Part shown: piece after piece, positions 26,310-35,587 of the stretch | How the letters are laid out: each line of letters starts with the position of its first letter | Position numbering within the stretch: the first letter of the stretch is position 1 | Assembly: GCA_963769255.1 (NCBI GenBank) | Contig: CAVYKV010000001.1 | Coordinates: forward strand, 1,798,001 to 1,862,000 | Direction of reading: 5' to 3' | Source: JAKACA01 sp963769255 | GTDB taxonomy: Bacteria; Actinomycetota; Acidimicrobiia; Acidimicrobiales; Bog-793 | Length of the DNA: 64,000 nt | Program-made: the position numbers and the translations under genes | Notes under the pieces: generated by a model | What the model was told of the DNA's origin: nothing | The model's database searches: none | Seen by the model: only the letters and a program-made list of their open reading frames with translations

Positions 26310-27637
26310 TGGCGAGCCGTTTCTTCCTGACGACCTTGGGCTGCCCCAAGAACGAGGTCGACTCCGCCAAGCTGGCGGGCCGTCTGCGGGCCTCCGGCTA
26401 CGAGGAGGTCTTCGATCCGGCCGCTGCCGATCTCGTCGTCGTGAACACGTGCGCCTTCATCGAGCCGGCGAGGGAGCAGTCGATCGAGACCATCCTCGAG
26501 CTGAGCGAGGTCCGGCGTCCCGGGGCGAGGCTGGCCGTGACCGGCTGCCTGGCCGAGCGCAACGGGCCCGAGCTCGCCGCCGCCCTCCCCGAAGTCGACG
26601 TCGTGGCAGGCTTCGGCCTCGACTTCATCACGGCGCCGCTCTCCGGCGAGGCCGGGCCCTCGCAACCGGTGCGCCTCCTCGGCCGCGCCGACGTGCCCTC
26701 CTTCGACCTCCTCGAGCTGCCGCGGCCGCCGGCGACGGCGCCGTGGGCCTACGTGAAGGTGGCCGAGGGCTGTGACCGCCGTTGCGGCTTCTGTGCCATC
26801 CCGTCCTTCCGGGGGAAGCAGCGGTCACGCACGATGACGTCGATCCTCGCCGAGGTCGACTCGTTGCAGGCACGCGAGATCGTTCTCGTCGCCCAGGACC
26901 TCGCCTCCTTCGGCCGCGATCGCACCGGCGCCCGCGACGGCCCGGGCATCCTGCCGCTCGTCGAGGCGGTGGCGGCCCGCGTCGATCGCGTACGGCTGCT
27001 CTACCTGTACCCCTCCTCGCTGACGGACGCCTTGATCGACACGGTCGTCGCCACCGGGGTCCCCTACTTCGACCTGTCCCTCCAGCACGTGTCGGCCCGC
27101 CTGCTGCGGGGGATGCGGCGCTGGGGCAACGGGGAGCGCTTCCTGGAGCGCATCGGGCGCATCCGCGAGGCCGCTCCGGACGCCGCCCTGCGCTCCTCCT
27201 TCATCCTCGGCTACCCCGGCGAGACGGAGGAGGACCACGACGAGTTGCTCGCCTTCATCGGGGAGGCGGGGCTGGACTGGGCGGGTTTCTTCACGTTCTC
27301 GAGCGAGGACGGGACGTACGCCTCAGGCCTGGGCGACACTGTCGACCCCGAGCTCGCCCTCGAGCGGCTGCACGAGTGCTCGCAGCTGCAGGAGGCGGTC
27401 ACGGCGGCGGGGCGCCGCCGCCTCGTCGGCTCCGACGTGTCGGTCCTCGTCGACAGGCCGGGCGCCGGGCGCACCTACCGGGAGGCGCCGGAGATCGACG
27501 GCATCGTGCGGCTGCCCCACGAAGTGCCGGTGGGCGAGATCGTGGACATGGCCGTGACGGGGACGGAAGGCCCGGACCTCATCGGGGTGCCGGTCGGCAC
27601 GCGGGGGCTCGAGCCTGCCACGATGGTGGCACTGTGA
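26309..27637 (+). CDS. rimO: Ribosomal protein uS12 methylthiotransferase RimO (442 aa)
   Basis: Radical-SAM methylthiotransferase that modifies an aspartate of ribosomal protein S12. The N-terminal MTTase domain (FFLTTLGCPKNEVDSAKLAGRL, NTCAFIEPAREQSIETI, VTGCLAER) supplies three cysteines for the auxiliary cluster. The radical-SAM core has EGCDRRCGFCAIPSFRGKQRSR (C155, C159, C162), the RimO form of the motif. A TRAM-like end domain (VSVLVDRPGAGRTYREAPEIDGIVRLP) follows. GCPKNEVDSE-type spelling separates RimO from MiaB. It opens a rimO-pgsA-cinA run; pgsA begins inside its stop codon. Confidence 0.93.
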   Translation: MASRFFLTTLGCPKNEVDSAKLAGRLRASGYEEVFDPAAADLVVVNTCAFIEPAREQSIETILELSEVRRPGARLAVTGCLAERNGPELAAALPEVDVVAGFGLDFITAPLSGEAGPSQPVRLLGRADVPSFDLLELPRPPATAPWAYVKVAEGCDRRCGFCAIPSFRGKQRSRTMTSILAEVDSLQAREIVLVAQDLASFGRDRTGARDGPGILPLVEAVAARVDRVRLLYLYPSSLTDALIDTVVATGVPYFDLSLQHVSARLLRGMRRWGNGERFLERIGRIREAAPDAALRSSFILGYPGETEEDHDELLAFIGEAGLDWAGFFTFSSEDGTYASGLGDTVDPELALERLHECSQLQEAVTAAGRRRLVGSDVSVLVDRPGAGRTYREAPEIDGIVRLPHEVPVGEIVDMAVTGTEGPDLIGVPVGTRGLEPATMVAL

Positions 27638-28230
27638 AGACGACTGAGCAGCGCGCCTCGACGTTCGGGCCCTCGGCGCTCGCCACGCCCGCCAACGTGC
27701 TCACGATGGCGCGGCTGCTGGCGACGCCGGTCCTCGTCGCCATGGTCGTGCTCACGGGCCCCGCTACCTGGACCCTCGTCGGCGTCTGGTGTGTGTGCGC
27801 CGGCTCGGACGGGCTCGACGGGTACGTGGCGCGCCGGCAGGGGACGACGCGGTCGGGTGCCTTCCTCGATCCCCTCGCCGACAAGTTCCTCGTCCTCGGG
27901 GTCCTTGCCGGCCTCGCCGTCATCGGCCAGATCACCTGGATCCCGGTGGCGCTCATCGGCGTGCGGGAGGTGGCGATGAGCGCCTTTCGTGCCTATGCCG
28001 CCCGGCGCGGCATCTCCATCCCGGCCCGCCAGTCGGCGAAGCTGAAGACGTTCCTGCAGGACATCGTCGTCGCTCTCGCCGTCCTGCCGCCCGTCGGCCT
28101 GCACCACGTCGGGCTCGTGCGCGATCTCCTCTGGGTGGCCGTCGCCGTCACGCTCTACACGGGACTCGAATACCTGCACGACGGTCGTCGCCTGCTCTCC
28201 GGTGCCACGGGGACGGCGGGCGCCGCCTGA
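27634..28230 (+). CDS. pgsA: CDP-diacylglycerol--glycerol-3-phosphate phosphatidyltransferase (198 aa)
   Basis: Integral membrane enzyme of phosphatidylglycerol synthesis. The CDP-alcohol phosphotransferase motif is complete: D-x2-D-G-x2-A-R-x7-G-x3-D-x3-D in SDGLDGYVARRQGTTRSGAFLDPLADK. Hydrophobic segments flank it (VLTMARLLATPVLVAMVVLTG, FLVLGVLAGLAVIGQITWIPVALIG, LLWVAVAVTLYTGLEYL). Length is typical. GTG 27634 overlaps the rimO stop (GTGA), implying coupled translation. rimO-pgsA-cinA-recA is a gene order seen widely in actinobacteria and firmicutes, which supports the PgsA assignment over other CDP-alcohol enzymes. Confidence 0.9.
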   Translation: MKTTEQRASTFGPSALATPANVLTMARLLATPVLVAMVVLTGPATWTLVGVWCVCAGSDGLDGYVARRQGTTRSGAFLDPLADKFLVLGVLAGLAVIGQITWIPVALIGVREVAMSAFRAYAARRGISIPARQSAKLKTFLQDIVVALAVLPPVGLHHVGLVRDLLWVAVAVTLYTGLEYLHDGRRLLSGATGTAGAA

Positions 28231-28250
28231 GCCGGTCGCCCATCCAGCCC

Positions 28251-29534
28251 GTGCGCACCGAGATCGTCGCCGTCGGGACCGAGCTCCTCCTCGGCCAGAT
28301 CGTCGACACCAACTCCGCCTACATCGGCGAGCAGCTGGCCGCCTCCGGCCTCGACTGCCTCTTCCACACCTGCGTGGGCGACAACCTCGGCCGCATCGTG
28401 CTCGCCCTGCGAACGGCCCTTGCCCGCAGCGACGCCGTCATCGTCTGTGGGGGACTCGGGCCGACGCAGGACGACATCACCCGGGAGGCCATCGCCGAGG
28501 TGATGAACGTGCCCCTCCACTACGACGAGGAGGTGTACGAGCGCATCAAGGCCATGTTCGCCTCTCGCCGTCGCGAGATACCGGCGAACAACGCCCGCCA
28601 GGCCGAGGTACCGGAGGGGGCCACGATCATCCCCCAGACGATGGGGACGGCCCCCGGCCTCATCTGCCCGGTCGGCCAGAAGGTCGTCTACGCCATGCCC
28701 GGCGTGCCCTACGAGATGTACGACATGTTGGAGCGCGCCGTCCTCCCCGACCTGCGCGAGCGGGCGGGCGAGCCGGCCGTCATCGCCAGCAGGACGCTGC
28801 GAACGTGGGGGATGTCGGAGTCGGGACTGGCCGAGCTCCTCGCCCCCCGTATCGAGGCGCTCGGGACGGGAGCGGTCGGCGTGCCGACGATCGCCTTCCT
28901 GGCGAGCGGCATCGAGGGCCTCAAGGTCCGCCTCACGGTGAAGGCGCCCGATGCGGGGACGGCGGCCGCCGCCCTCGACGCCGAGTCGGAGGTGATCCGC
29001 TCGCTCGTCGGGCGCGCCGTCTTCGGCGTGAACGACGACACGATGGAGTCGGTCGTGGGCGGCCTGCTGCTCGATCGGGGGTGGACGCTCGGTCTCGCCG
29101 AGTCCGTCACGGGCGGTCTCATGGCCTCGCGCATCGTGTCGGTCCCGGGCGCCTCCGAGTGGTTCCGTGGCTCCCTCGTCACCTACGCCAGCGAGGTCAA
29201 GCAGTCGCTGCTCGGAGTAGGGGAGGGGCCTGTCGTCTCGGAGCCGGCCGCTCGGGAGATGGCCGCCGCCGCCCGCCGGGTCCTCGGCGCCGACGTCGGG
29301 CTCGCCGTCACGGGCGTGGCCGGCCCGACGACACAGGACGACCAGCCGCCGGGGACGATCTTCGCCGGGCTGGCACTGCCCGGCTCGGCCCCCGAGGCGG
29401 TACCGCTGCGGGTGCCGGGCGACCGCGACCGCGTGCGCCAGATGGGGACGATCTCGGTGCTGGACGTCCTCCGCCGGCGCCTGCTGGACCTCCCGGCGGT
29501 CGTGCCGGCGGCTCAGGCGAGCAGCTCCTCGTAA
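28251..29534 (+). CDS. cinA: CinA-family protein, nicotinamide-nucleotide amidase type (427 aa)
   Basis: The N-terminal COG1058 / MoCF-biosynthesis domain (VRTEIVAVGTELLLGQIVDTNSAYIGEQLAASG, VICGGLGPTQDDITREAIAEVM) is joined to the C-terminal PncC-like amidase domain (LGLAESVTGGLMASRIVSVPGASEWFRGSLVTYASEVKQSLLGV, GLAVTGVAGPTTQD). In studied CinA proteins these act as ADP-ribose pyrophosphatase and NMN deamidase, salvaging NAD breakdown products. GTG 28251 gives the exact domain start. Its last 22 bases overlap the convergent macro-domain gene, another ADP-ribose-related enzyme. The position before recA matches other genomes. Confidence 0.92.
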   Translation: MRTEIVAVGTELLLGQIVDTNSAYIGEQLAASGLDCLFHTCVGDNLGRIVLALRTALARSDAVIVCGGLGPTQDDITREAIAEVMNVPLHYDEEVYERIKAMFASRRREIPANNARQAEVPEGATIIPQTMGTAPGLICPVGQKVVYAMPGVPYEMYDMLERAVLPDLRERAGEPAVIASRTLRTWGMSESGLAELLAPRIEALGTGAVGVPTIAFLASGIEGLKVRLTVKAPDAGTAAAALDAESEVIRSLVGRAVFGVNDDTMESVVGGLLLDRGWTLGLAESVTGGLMASRIVSVPGASEWFRGSLVTYASEVKQSLLGVGEGPVVSEPAAREMAAAARRVLGADVGLAVTGVAGPTTQDDQPPGTIFAGLALPGSAPEAVPLRVPGDRDRVRQMGTISVLDVLRRRLLDLPAVVPAAQASSSS

Positions 29535-30028
29535 AGCCGGAGCGTGGCGGCGTCGAAGGCGACGAGCCGGGCGAGCCGCACGTTCGTGGGCGTCGCGCGG
29601 AGGGTGGCGACGGCGATACGGGCGGCCTCAGGCGGCGGGTAGCCGTAGATGCCCGTCGAGATGGCCGGGAAGGCGATCGAGGTCGCACCCACCTCGTCGG
29701 CGAGCTCGAGACTGCGCCGGTAGCAGCTGCGGAGGAGGTCGGCCTCGCCCTGGTCGCCGCCCCGCCAGATGGGGCCGACGGCATGAGCGATCCAGCGCGC
29801 CTTCAGTCCGAAACCCCCCGTCATCTTCACCTCACCCGTCTCACACCCTCCGAGTTCGGCGCAGGCCGCATGCAGTTCGGCTGCTCCGGCCGCCCGGTGG
29901 ATGGCCCCGTCGACGCCGCCTCCTCCCATAAGGGAGGTGTTGGCGGCGTTCACGATGACATCGGTCTCCTCGCGGGTGATGTCGCCCCGGACGGCGACGA
30001 TCCGGAGGGCGTTGGGGGCGTCGGTCAC
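29513..30028 (-). CDS. Macro-domain ADP-ribose hydrolase/binding protein (171 aa)
   Basis: Single macro domain: LRIVAVRGDITREETDVIVNAANTSLMGGGGVDGAIHRAAG (substrate-binding NAANxxLxGGGGVDGAIH), CETGEVKMTGGFGLKARWIAHAVGP, and IAFPAISTGIYGYPPPEAARIAV. These fit MacroD/YmdB-type O-acetyl-ADP-ribose deacetylases that also remove mono-ADP-ribose from proteins. The conserved aspartate in GVDGAIH is present. GTG 30028 is chosen because upstream in-frame sequence is a PPAATPPAA repeat from a G-rich DNA repeat. CACAAT lies six bases before it on the minus strand. It is convergent with and overlaps cinA. Confidence 0.88.
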   Translation of the reverse strand: MTDAPNALRIVAVRGDITREETDVIVNAANTSLMGGGGVDGAIHRAAGAAELHAACAELGGCETGEVKMTGGFGLKARWIAHAVGPIWRGGDQGEADLLRSCYRRSLELADEVGATSIAFPAISTGIYGYPPPEAARIAVATLRATPTNVRLARLVAFDAATLRLYEELLA

Positions 30029-30050
30029 GCCGGAATTGTGGCTCGCGCCG

Positions 30051-30095
30051 GCTGCGGGTGGGGTGGCTGCGGGTGGGGTGGCTGCGGGTGGGGTG
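30051..30095 (+). repeat. Three perfect 15-base tandem repeats, G-rich
   Basis: The unit GCTGCGGGTGGGGTG is repeated three times without error. Each unit has a GGG and a GGGG run, so the plus strand could form a G-quadruplex. The array lies between the macro-domain start and the recA promoter; its last base is 25 bases before the SOS-box-like site. Confidence 0.9.
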
Positions 30096-30120
30096 ACGGG
30101 CGGGGCCGCGGGTCCACCAC

Positions 30121-30144
30121 CGAACAAGTGTTTGGAACTACACT
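30121..30144 (+). promoter_or_regulatory. LexA/SOS-box-like site and -10 element of recA
   Basis: CGAACAAGTGTTTG (30121-30134) matches the Gram-positive LexA consensus CGAACRNRYGTTY at every specified base. A -10-like TACACT follows at 30139-30144, so bound LexA would block the promoter. The recA start is about 140 bases downstream. Confidence 0.7.
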
Positions 30145-30285
30145 GCTGTGACTCCGAGTGAACGTACCGCCGACGGCGGCGACACACCCCATCCGTATGG
30201 TTCCGAAGAGGGCATCGGATCGCCCGGAGCCGAGCAGCGGACCCGGACCGACACCAGACAGGTAGAGCAAGGAGAACAGACGGCG

Positions 30286-31347
<1,062 letters not shown>

Positions 31348-31450
31348 GGCGGGGTCGGCGGTCGGACACGACCGGCCGGCGCCGGTGGTGGTGACGACGA
31401 GGCCGGAGGGCCGGCGGGTCGATGGGCACGGACGGTGCCGATGCGACCCC

Positions 31451-31472
31451 CGGCCCTTCGGCCGTTTTCGTT
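31451..31472 (+). terminator. Intrinsic terminator of recA
   Basis: CGGCC-CTTC-GGCCG followed by TTTTCGTT: a tight GC stem, a tetraloop and a T-rich tail, about 105 bases after the recA stop. Confidence 0.8.
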
Positions 31473-31504
31473 GTGGCGGCGGTGGGTGGTGGGGCGGCGG
31501 GCGG

Positions 31505-31567
31505 GCGTAGTGCGTTGCGAGAGTCACCGAAATCCCGGGTTTTCGAACGCTTTCGCAGCGCGGTAGC
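31505..31567. repeat. 63-base direct repeat, copy 1
   Basis: It begins GCGTAGTGCGTTGCGA and ends GCAGCGCGGTAGC, and pairs with copy 2 at 31646. About 52 of 63 positions agree. Inside it CGAAA..TTTCG can pair. It has no coding frame that continues outward. Confidence 0.85.
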
Positions 31568-31645
31568 TCCAGGGAGCGTCGAACGGGCCGGGGCTCGGGC
31601 GGGTTTCTTTGGGGTTGAACGCACGCTCGGGGTGGCCCGGCGCCG

Positions 31646-31708
31646 GCGTAGTGAGTTGCGAACGTCACTGAAAACGCTGGTTTTCGGGCGCTTTGGCAGC
31701 GCGGTAGC
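31646..31708. repeat. 63-base direct repeat, copy 2
   Basis: Second copy, in the same orientation, starting exactly 141 bases after copy 1. The ends (GCGTAGTG and GGCAGCGCGGTAGC) are best conserved, and differences cluster in the centre. It lies just past the 3' end of the convergent PQQ-propeller gene. Confidence 0.85.
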
Positions 31709-31732
31709 CCGGAGCGGCCTTGGCCGGGTCGG

Positions 31733-33208
31733 TCAGGTGCCGCGGTAAGCGTGGACCTGGTTGGTCGCCGGCGCCAGGAGGAGCCCATCGCCGACCGAGG
31801 GCGTCGGGAAGTCCGTCGCCGCTCCGCCGACGTTGACTTCCTGCACGGGCGAGCCGTTTCTCGGGTTGAGGGCGAAGAGCGTGCCGCCCGACATGGTCCA
31901 GACGTAGCCGCCGGCGAGGATGGGCGGACCGCCGGCGCCCGTGGAGGTCTGCCAGAGCTGGCGCATCTTCAGGGTCTTCGGGTTGGCGGAGACGGCCATG
32001 ATGCCGGCCTCGCAGGGGAGGTAGACCGTCGTGCCGGCCACGGCCACACCTCCGTCGATGTCGGCGCCGCAGACGTGGTGCAGCTCGGAGCGTTGACCAC
32101 CGATGCCGCCGAGGTGGGAGGCCTTGAGGAGATAGGCCGTCTGTGACTTGCCGGCCTGCACGACGAGACCGTCCGCCAAGAGCGCGGGCACGGACGAGCC
32201 GAGATCGTAGTCGCTGCCGTTGTCGCTGTACCAGTCGGACGGGGCGAAGAACTGCAGGAGCTTCATCGTGGGCGAGAGCTCGAGCACCGAGTCGCTGTCG
32301 TCGTAGCGGCCGGGGCTCGAGACGGACCCGTTGCCGGCGGCCGCCCAGACGTCACCCTTGCTGTCGATGACGGGGGCTGCGCCTCCCATCCAGATGGCTC
32401 CCTGGTCGTCGCCCCGCGGGTGGTCGACCTCGAAGAAGTCGGCCTTGCCACCGGTGACGGGGACGGACTCGACCCAGCCGTGGTACCTGGAGCAGTCGCC
32501 GTCGTTGCCCCCGTAGCCGAAGATGACCCGGCTGTCGTCCAGCGTGAGCGAGGCGCGCTGCAGGATGGCCGGTGTGTAGGCACCGGGCGGATCCACGCGT
32601 TGGCCGAGCTCGAGCTTGCCGTTGCCGGTGTTGAGGCCGTAGAGCACGTGACGAGGCGATCCCTTCACGAGCTCGTCGGCCACGACGAAGATCTCCCGGC
32701 GGGCGGTGTCGATGACGGGCGTGCTCGTGATCCCCACGGTCGGGCCGATGTTCCCGCAGGGCAGGTCGCCCGAGGGGACCGGCGTGGCGAGGTGGTGCCG
32801 CCAGAGCACCTTGCCCTTCGAGGCCGACAAGGCGTAGACGGTGTCGTTCTCCGTCGCCACGTAGACGTCCTTGCCCCAGACGAGGGGGTTGCCGTAGAGC
32901 GAGCCGTCGAGCACCGGAGACGTCCAAGCCGCCTTCAGGTGGGAGAGGTGGAGCCCGGCCGGCCCTTCTGCGGAGCCGGTGGCGTAGCGGTGGTAGACGA
33001 GCCAGTCCGTCGTGTCGTTCGGGTTGGCGCGGGGGCTCGTGCGGGGGTGGGCGACGGCGGGCGAGGCCGAGGCGATCACGGCGACGATGGCGGTAGCGGC
33101 AAAGACGACGGACGCCGTGGCTCGGCCGTGCCGGCGAAGACGGGCGACTACGAGGTGCGGGGCGCGGCATGGCACATCATGGCGCCTGGGCCGCCCCGAA
33201 CGCGTCAT
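31733..33208 (-). CDS. Exported PQQ-type beta-propeller protein (491 aa)
   Basis: A twin-basic N-terminus (RRHGRATASVVFAATAIVAVIASASPAVA) forms a signal peptide. The mature protein has PQQ-propeller blades: GNPLVWGKDVYVATENDTVYALSASKGKVLWRHHL, STPVIDTARREIFVVADEL, APVIDSKGDVWAAAGNG and PPILAGGYVWTMSGGTLFALNPRNGSPVQEVNVG. This is the fold of quinoprotein dehydrogenases and BamB-like scaffolds. The catalytic cysteine pair and calcium ligands of quinoprotein alcohol dehydrogenases are not evident, so a binding or structural role is more likely. Start at ATG 33208 or GTG 33214; a TACGGT -10-like element touches the GTG. Confidence 0.75.
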   Translation of the reverse strand: MTRSGRPRRHDVPCRAPHLVVARLRRHGRATASVVFAATAIVAVIASASPAVAHPRTSPRANPNDTTDWLVYHRYATGSAEGPAGLHLSHLKAAWTSPVLDGSLYGNPLVWGKDVYVATENDTVYALSASKGKVLWRHHLATPVPSGDLPCGNIGPTVGITSTPVIDTARREIFVVADELVKGSPRHVLYGLNTGNGKLELGQRVDPPGAYTPAILQRASLTLDDSRVIFGYGGNDGDCSRYHGWVESVPVTGGKADFFEVDHPRGDDQGAIWMGGAAPVIDSKGDVWAAAGNGSVSSPGRYDDSDSVLELSPTMKLLQFFAPSDWYSDNGSDYDLGSSVPALLADGLVVQAGKSQTAYLLKASHLGGIGGQRSELHHVCGADIDGGVAVAGTTVYLPCEAGIMAVSANPKTLKMRQLWQTSTGAGGPPILAGGYVWTMSGGTLFALNPRNGSPVQEVNVGGAATDFPTPSVGDGLLLAPATNQVHAYRGT

Positions 33209-33251
33209 TTCCACCGTACGACCGGTGGCGGCGGCCGCACCGCCGGCCAGC

Positions 33252-33875
33252 TCAGTTCGGGATGGACGTGTGCTTCAGCTCGTTGAGCTCGGGGAACTCT
33301 TCCAGGTTCTGCAGGACGCGGTCGACGGTGCGGCGTGCCAGGGCGACGTCGCCGTCCGGTCGGGTCATCACGCGAACGAAGGCCGCCTCCGAACCGAGGA
33401 TGAAGGTCGGGACCCCCCAGACGGCGTGGTCCCGCTCGGCTGCGTCGTGCTCCTTGCGGAACGTGTCGAGCGGCCATCCGCTCTCGATCTCGCCGAAGAC
33501 GAAGGCGGGGTCGACGCCCTCGGCCTCGAGCACGGAACGGAGGGCCGACTCGTCGCGGAGGTCGCCGCTGGCGTCGTGGCGGAGGGCGAAGAGCGCCCGG
33601 TGGGTGGAGAGGAAGTGCTCGGGAAGCCGGTCCCGCACCACGATGCCGACGAGCATGGCGAGGAGATCGCCCCGCTTCTCCGGGTTGTCGAAGACGGGGG
33701 TCTCACCCTCCTCGACATGCATCTGGCTGAGGGAAAAGGGGACGAAGGTCACGTCGTAGGGGGCGCCGTCCTCCAGTGCCGCCAGCACGTGCTCGTGGGC
33801 GTTGCGGGCGAACGGGCACCGGTAGTCCCACGTGATCGCGAAGCTTCGGGTCGTTGTCGTCTGAGCGTCAGTCAC
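33252..33875 (-). CDS. DsbA-family thioredoxin-fold protein (207 aa)
   Basis: Begins SFAITWDYRCPFARNAHEHVLAAL, the DsbA-family beta-strand and active-site helix, but the site is C-P-F-A, with only the first cysteine of CxxC. The cis-proline loop VWGVPTFIL is present, and the helical insert (RGDLLAMLVGIVVRDRLPEHFLSTHRALFALRHDASGDL) is like FrnE/HCCA-isomerase relatives. It lacks a signal peptide, so it is cytosolic. A single cysteine suggests glutathione- or mycothiol-dependent chemistry or reduction rather than disulfide formation. Neighbours give no hint. It is divergent from the GNAT at 33960. Confidence 0.8.
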   Translation of the reverse strand: MTDAQTTTTRSFAITWDYRCPFARNAHEHVLAALEDGAPYDVTFVPFSLSQMHVEEGETPVFDNPEKRGDLLAMLVGIVVRDRLPEHFLSTHRALFALRHDASGDLRDESALRSVLEAEGVDPAFVFGEIESGWPLDTFRKEHDAAERDHAVWGVPTFILGSEAAFVRVMTRPDGDVALARRTVDRVLQNLEEFPELNELKHTSIPN

Positions 33876-33947
33876 CTACACGACAACACAACGGCGGGCG
33901 GCGGGATTCCGCCTCTGGCGAATTCGGGCCGGAAGGCGCCGGACAAG

Positions 33948-33960
33948 TACGATCCCGCGG
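33948..33960 (+). promoter_or_regulatory. Leaderless-type -10 element for the 33960 GNAT gene
   Basis: TACGAT (33948-33953), six bases, then GTG at 33960. Confidence 0.45.
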
Positions 33961-34577
33961 TGTCGGAGCGTCCGGGGACGAGCGTCGGGGTGCGCCCCGT
34001 CGAGACCGACGACATCCCCACCCTGAGCGTGTCGCTCGCCCACGCCTTCAACGACGATCCCGTCTCCCGTTACCTGTTCCCGGAGGACCGCCGCCGCGTG
34101 AAGCGGCTCGAGCGCTACTTCCGATTGCAGATCCGCACGATGTTCCTGCCCCGCGGCGAGGCCTGGACGACGGCGGATCTGCTGGCCGCCTCGCTCTGGC
34201 TGCCCCCGCAGAGCTGGCCGCCGACGATGGCCGAAGGCGTCTCCCAGCTTCCTGTTCTGGCCATCCTGGGTCGGCGGACGGGGAGGGCCCTGCGCCTCAT
34301 GCAGGTGCTGGAGGCTCGCCATCCTCGCACTCAGCACTTCTACCTCGGGACGATCGGCACCGACCCTGCCGTGCAGGGCAAGGGGTATGGGTCGGCCCTC
34401 CTCCGCGTCGTGCTCGACCGCTGTGACGCCGACGGCGTCCCGAGCTACCTCGAATCGTCCAAGGCGAGCAACCTCAGCTTCTACCGGGGGCACGGCTACG
34501 AGGTCGTAGACGAGGTCTTCATCCCCCGCACCGAGACGAAGCTCTGGCTCATGTGGCGGGAGCCGGGCGGCGGCTGA
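33960..34577 (+). CDS. GNAT-family N-acetyltransferase (205 aa)
   Basis: Starts VRPVETDDIPTLSVSLAHAFNDDPVSRYLFPED, an N-terminal region often seen in GNATs with a broad acceptor pocket. The acetyl-CoA motif is HFYLGTIGTDPAVQGKGYGSALLRVVLDRCDADGVPSYLESSKASNLSFYRGHGYEVVDE, with the Q/R-x-x-G-x-G/A loop as QGKGYG. Substrate cannot be predicted. It runs toward a convergent LysR gene, seven bases away. The GTG start is set by the TACGAT element six bases upstream and by the start of similarity. Confidence 0.82.
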   Translation: MSERPGTSVGVRPVETDDIPTLSVSLAHAFNDDPVSRYLFPEDRRRVKRLERYFRLQIRTMFLPRGEAWTTADLLAASLWLPPQSWPPTMAEGVSQLPVLAILGRRTGRALRLMQVLEARHPRTQHFYLGTIGTDPAVQGKGYGSALLRVVLDRCDADGVPSYLESSKASNLSFYRGHGYEVVDEVFIPRTETKLWLMWREPGGG

Positions 34578-34584
34578 GCCGGTC

Positions 34585-35556
34585 TCAGCCCGGCGGGGAC
34601 GCCGGGCCGTCGTTGGTGCGCAGCTCGCCGGCCCGCACCCGGTCGGGTGGTACAGGTGTCAGCCCCCATGGCAGGTCACCGGTCTCGAAGACGATCTCCG
34701 TGAGCAGGTCGAGGACGGCCCGAACGGGCGCCGAGGGGAGTGTGCGCGGTCGTTGGGCGACGCCGACGAGTCGGTTCGGCATCTGGCGGATCGAGATGGT
34801 GGCCCAGCGATCCTGGATGTAGGTGGGCACCGCCGTGGCCGGCAGGATGGCAGGCCCGTAGCCCTCGAAGGTGAGGGAGGCGATGAGGCGGGTCGAGTCG
34901 ACCTCCGCCCGGGGTACGAGCCGGATGCCGAGGGGGGCGACGGCCTCGTCGAGCTCGTGGCGGAAGGCCGTTCCTTGCACGGGCAGCAGGAGGGGCACGC
35001 CCTCGAGGTCGGCGACGCTGATCTGCCTGGCGGCCGCCAGGGGGTGGTCGCGGGAGGCGACGAGCACGAGCTCCTCCTCGAAGAGGGGCGTGAGTAGGAG
35101 GTCGTGCGAGGTGTGGGGCAGGTTGAGGACGGCGAGGTCGACGTAGCCGCTGTCGAGCTGCGACTCCAGCGTCGTCGTGGTCGACTCGATGAAGACGAGC
35201 CGCAAGTCGGGAAACCGCCCCGGCGTCTTGTTCAACAACTGCGGCACCAGCCACCGTGCCGTCGTCCCGATGATGCCCACCCGAACCGTGCCGGTCACCT
35301 CGTGCTGCATCGCCCGCACGTCGGACTCGAGCGCCTCGAGCTCGGCGAGGACACGCCGGGCACGGGCGACAGCGAGCGTCCCGGTGCTCGTGAGCGTCCC
35401 GGTCGACCGGTCGATGAGCGTCGTGTTGAGCTCGCCCTCGAGCTTCTTCAGGTGGGCCGAGATGTTCGATTGCACGGTGAGCAGGACGTCGGCGGCGGCG
35501 GAGAACGAGCCGGTGTCGGCGATGGCCACGAGCGCCTTGAGCTGCCGGACCTCCAT
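34585..35556 (-). CDS. LysR-family transcription regulator (323 aa)
   Basis: N-terminal winged helix MEVRQLKALVAIADTGSFSAAADVLLTVQSNISAHLKKLEGELNTTLIDRSTGTLTSTG, then a periplasmic-binding-like effector domain (GTVRVGIIGTTARWLVPQLLNKTPGRFPDLRLVFIESTTTTLESQLDSGYVDLAVLNLP). VQSNISAHLKKLE is the recognition helix. The ATG at 35556 is fixed by the domain; the upstream frame is AT-rich leader. A perfect palindrome lies just upstream and probably mediates autoregulation. The target may be a gene outside this pair, because both neighbours are on other transcripts. Confidence 0.9.
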   Translation of the reverse strand: MEVRQLKALVAIADTGSFSAAADVLLTVQSNISAHLKKLEGELNTTLIDRSTGTLTSTGTLAVARARRVLAELEALESDVRAMQHEVTGTVRVGIIGTTARWLVPQLLNKTPGRFPDLRLVFIESTTTTLESQLDSGYVDLAVLNLPHTSHDLLLTPLFEEELVLVASRDHPLAAARQISVADLEGVPLLLPVQGTAFRHELDEAVAPLGIRLVPRAEVDSTRLIASLTFEGYGPAILPATAVPTYIQDRWATISIRQMPNRLVGVAQRPRTLPSAPVRAVLDLLTEIVFETGDLPWGLTPVPPDRVRAGELRTNDGPASPPG

Positions 35557-35574
35557 CGCAAAAAATGATACTAC

Positions 35575-35587
35575 ATATCTGTGATAT
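35575..35587. promoter_or_regulatory. Palindromic operator candidate upstream of lysR
   Basis: ATATC-TGT-GATAT is a perfect 13-base inverted repeat, 19 bases upstream of the LysR start in an AT-rich pocket of an otherwise GC-rich region. LysR regulators bind such dyads near their own promoters. Confidence 0.55.

Larger units (their letters stand above)
31348..31732. other. Intergenic region after recA with terminator and repeat pair
   Basis: No gene is seen in these 385 bases. It holds the recA terminator and two copies of a 63-base imperfect direct repeat, described separately. Open frames across it encode proline- and arginine-rich sequence with no recognisable family. Confidence 0.7.
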
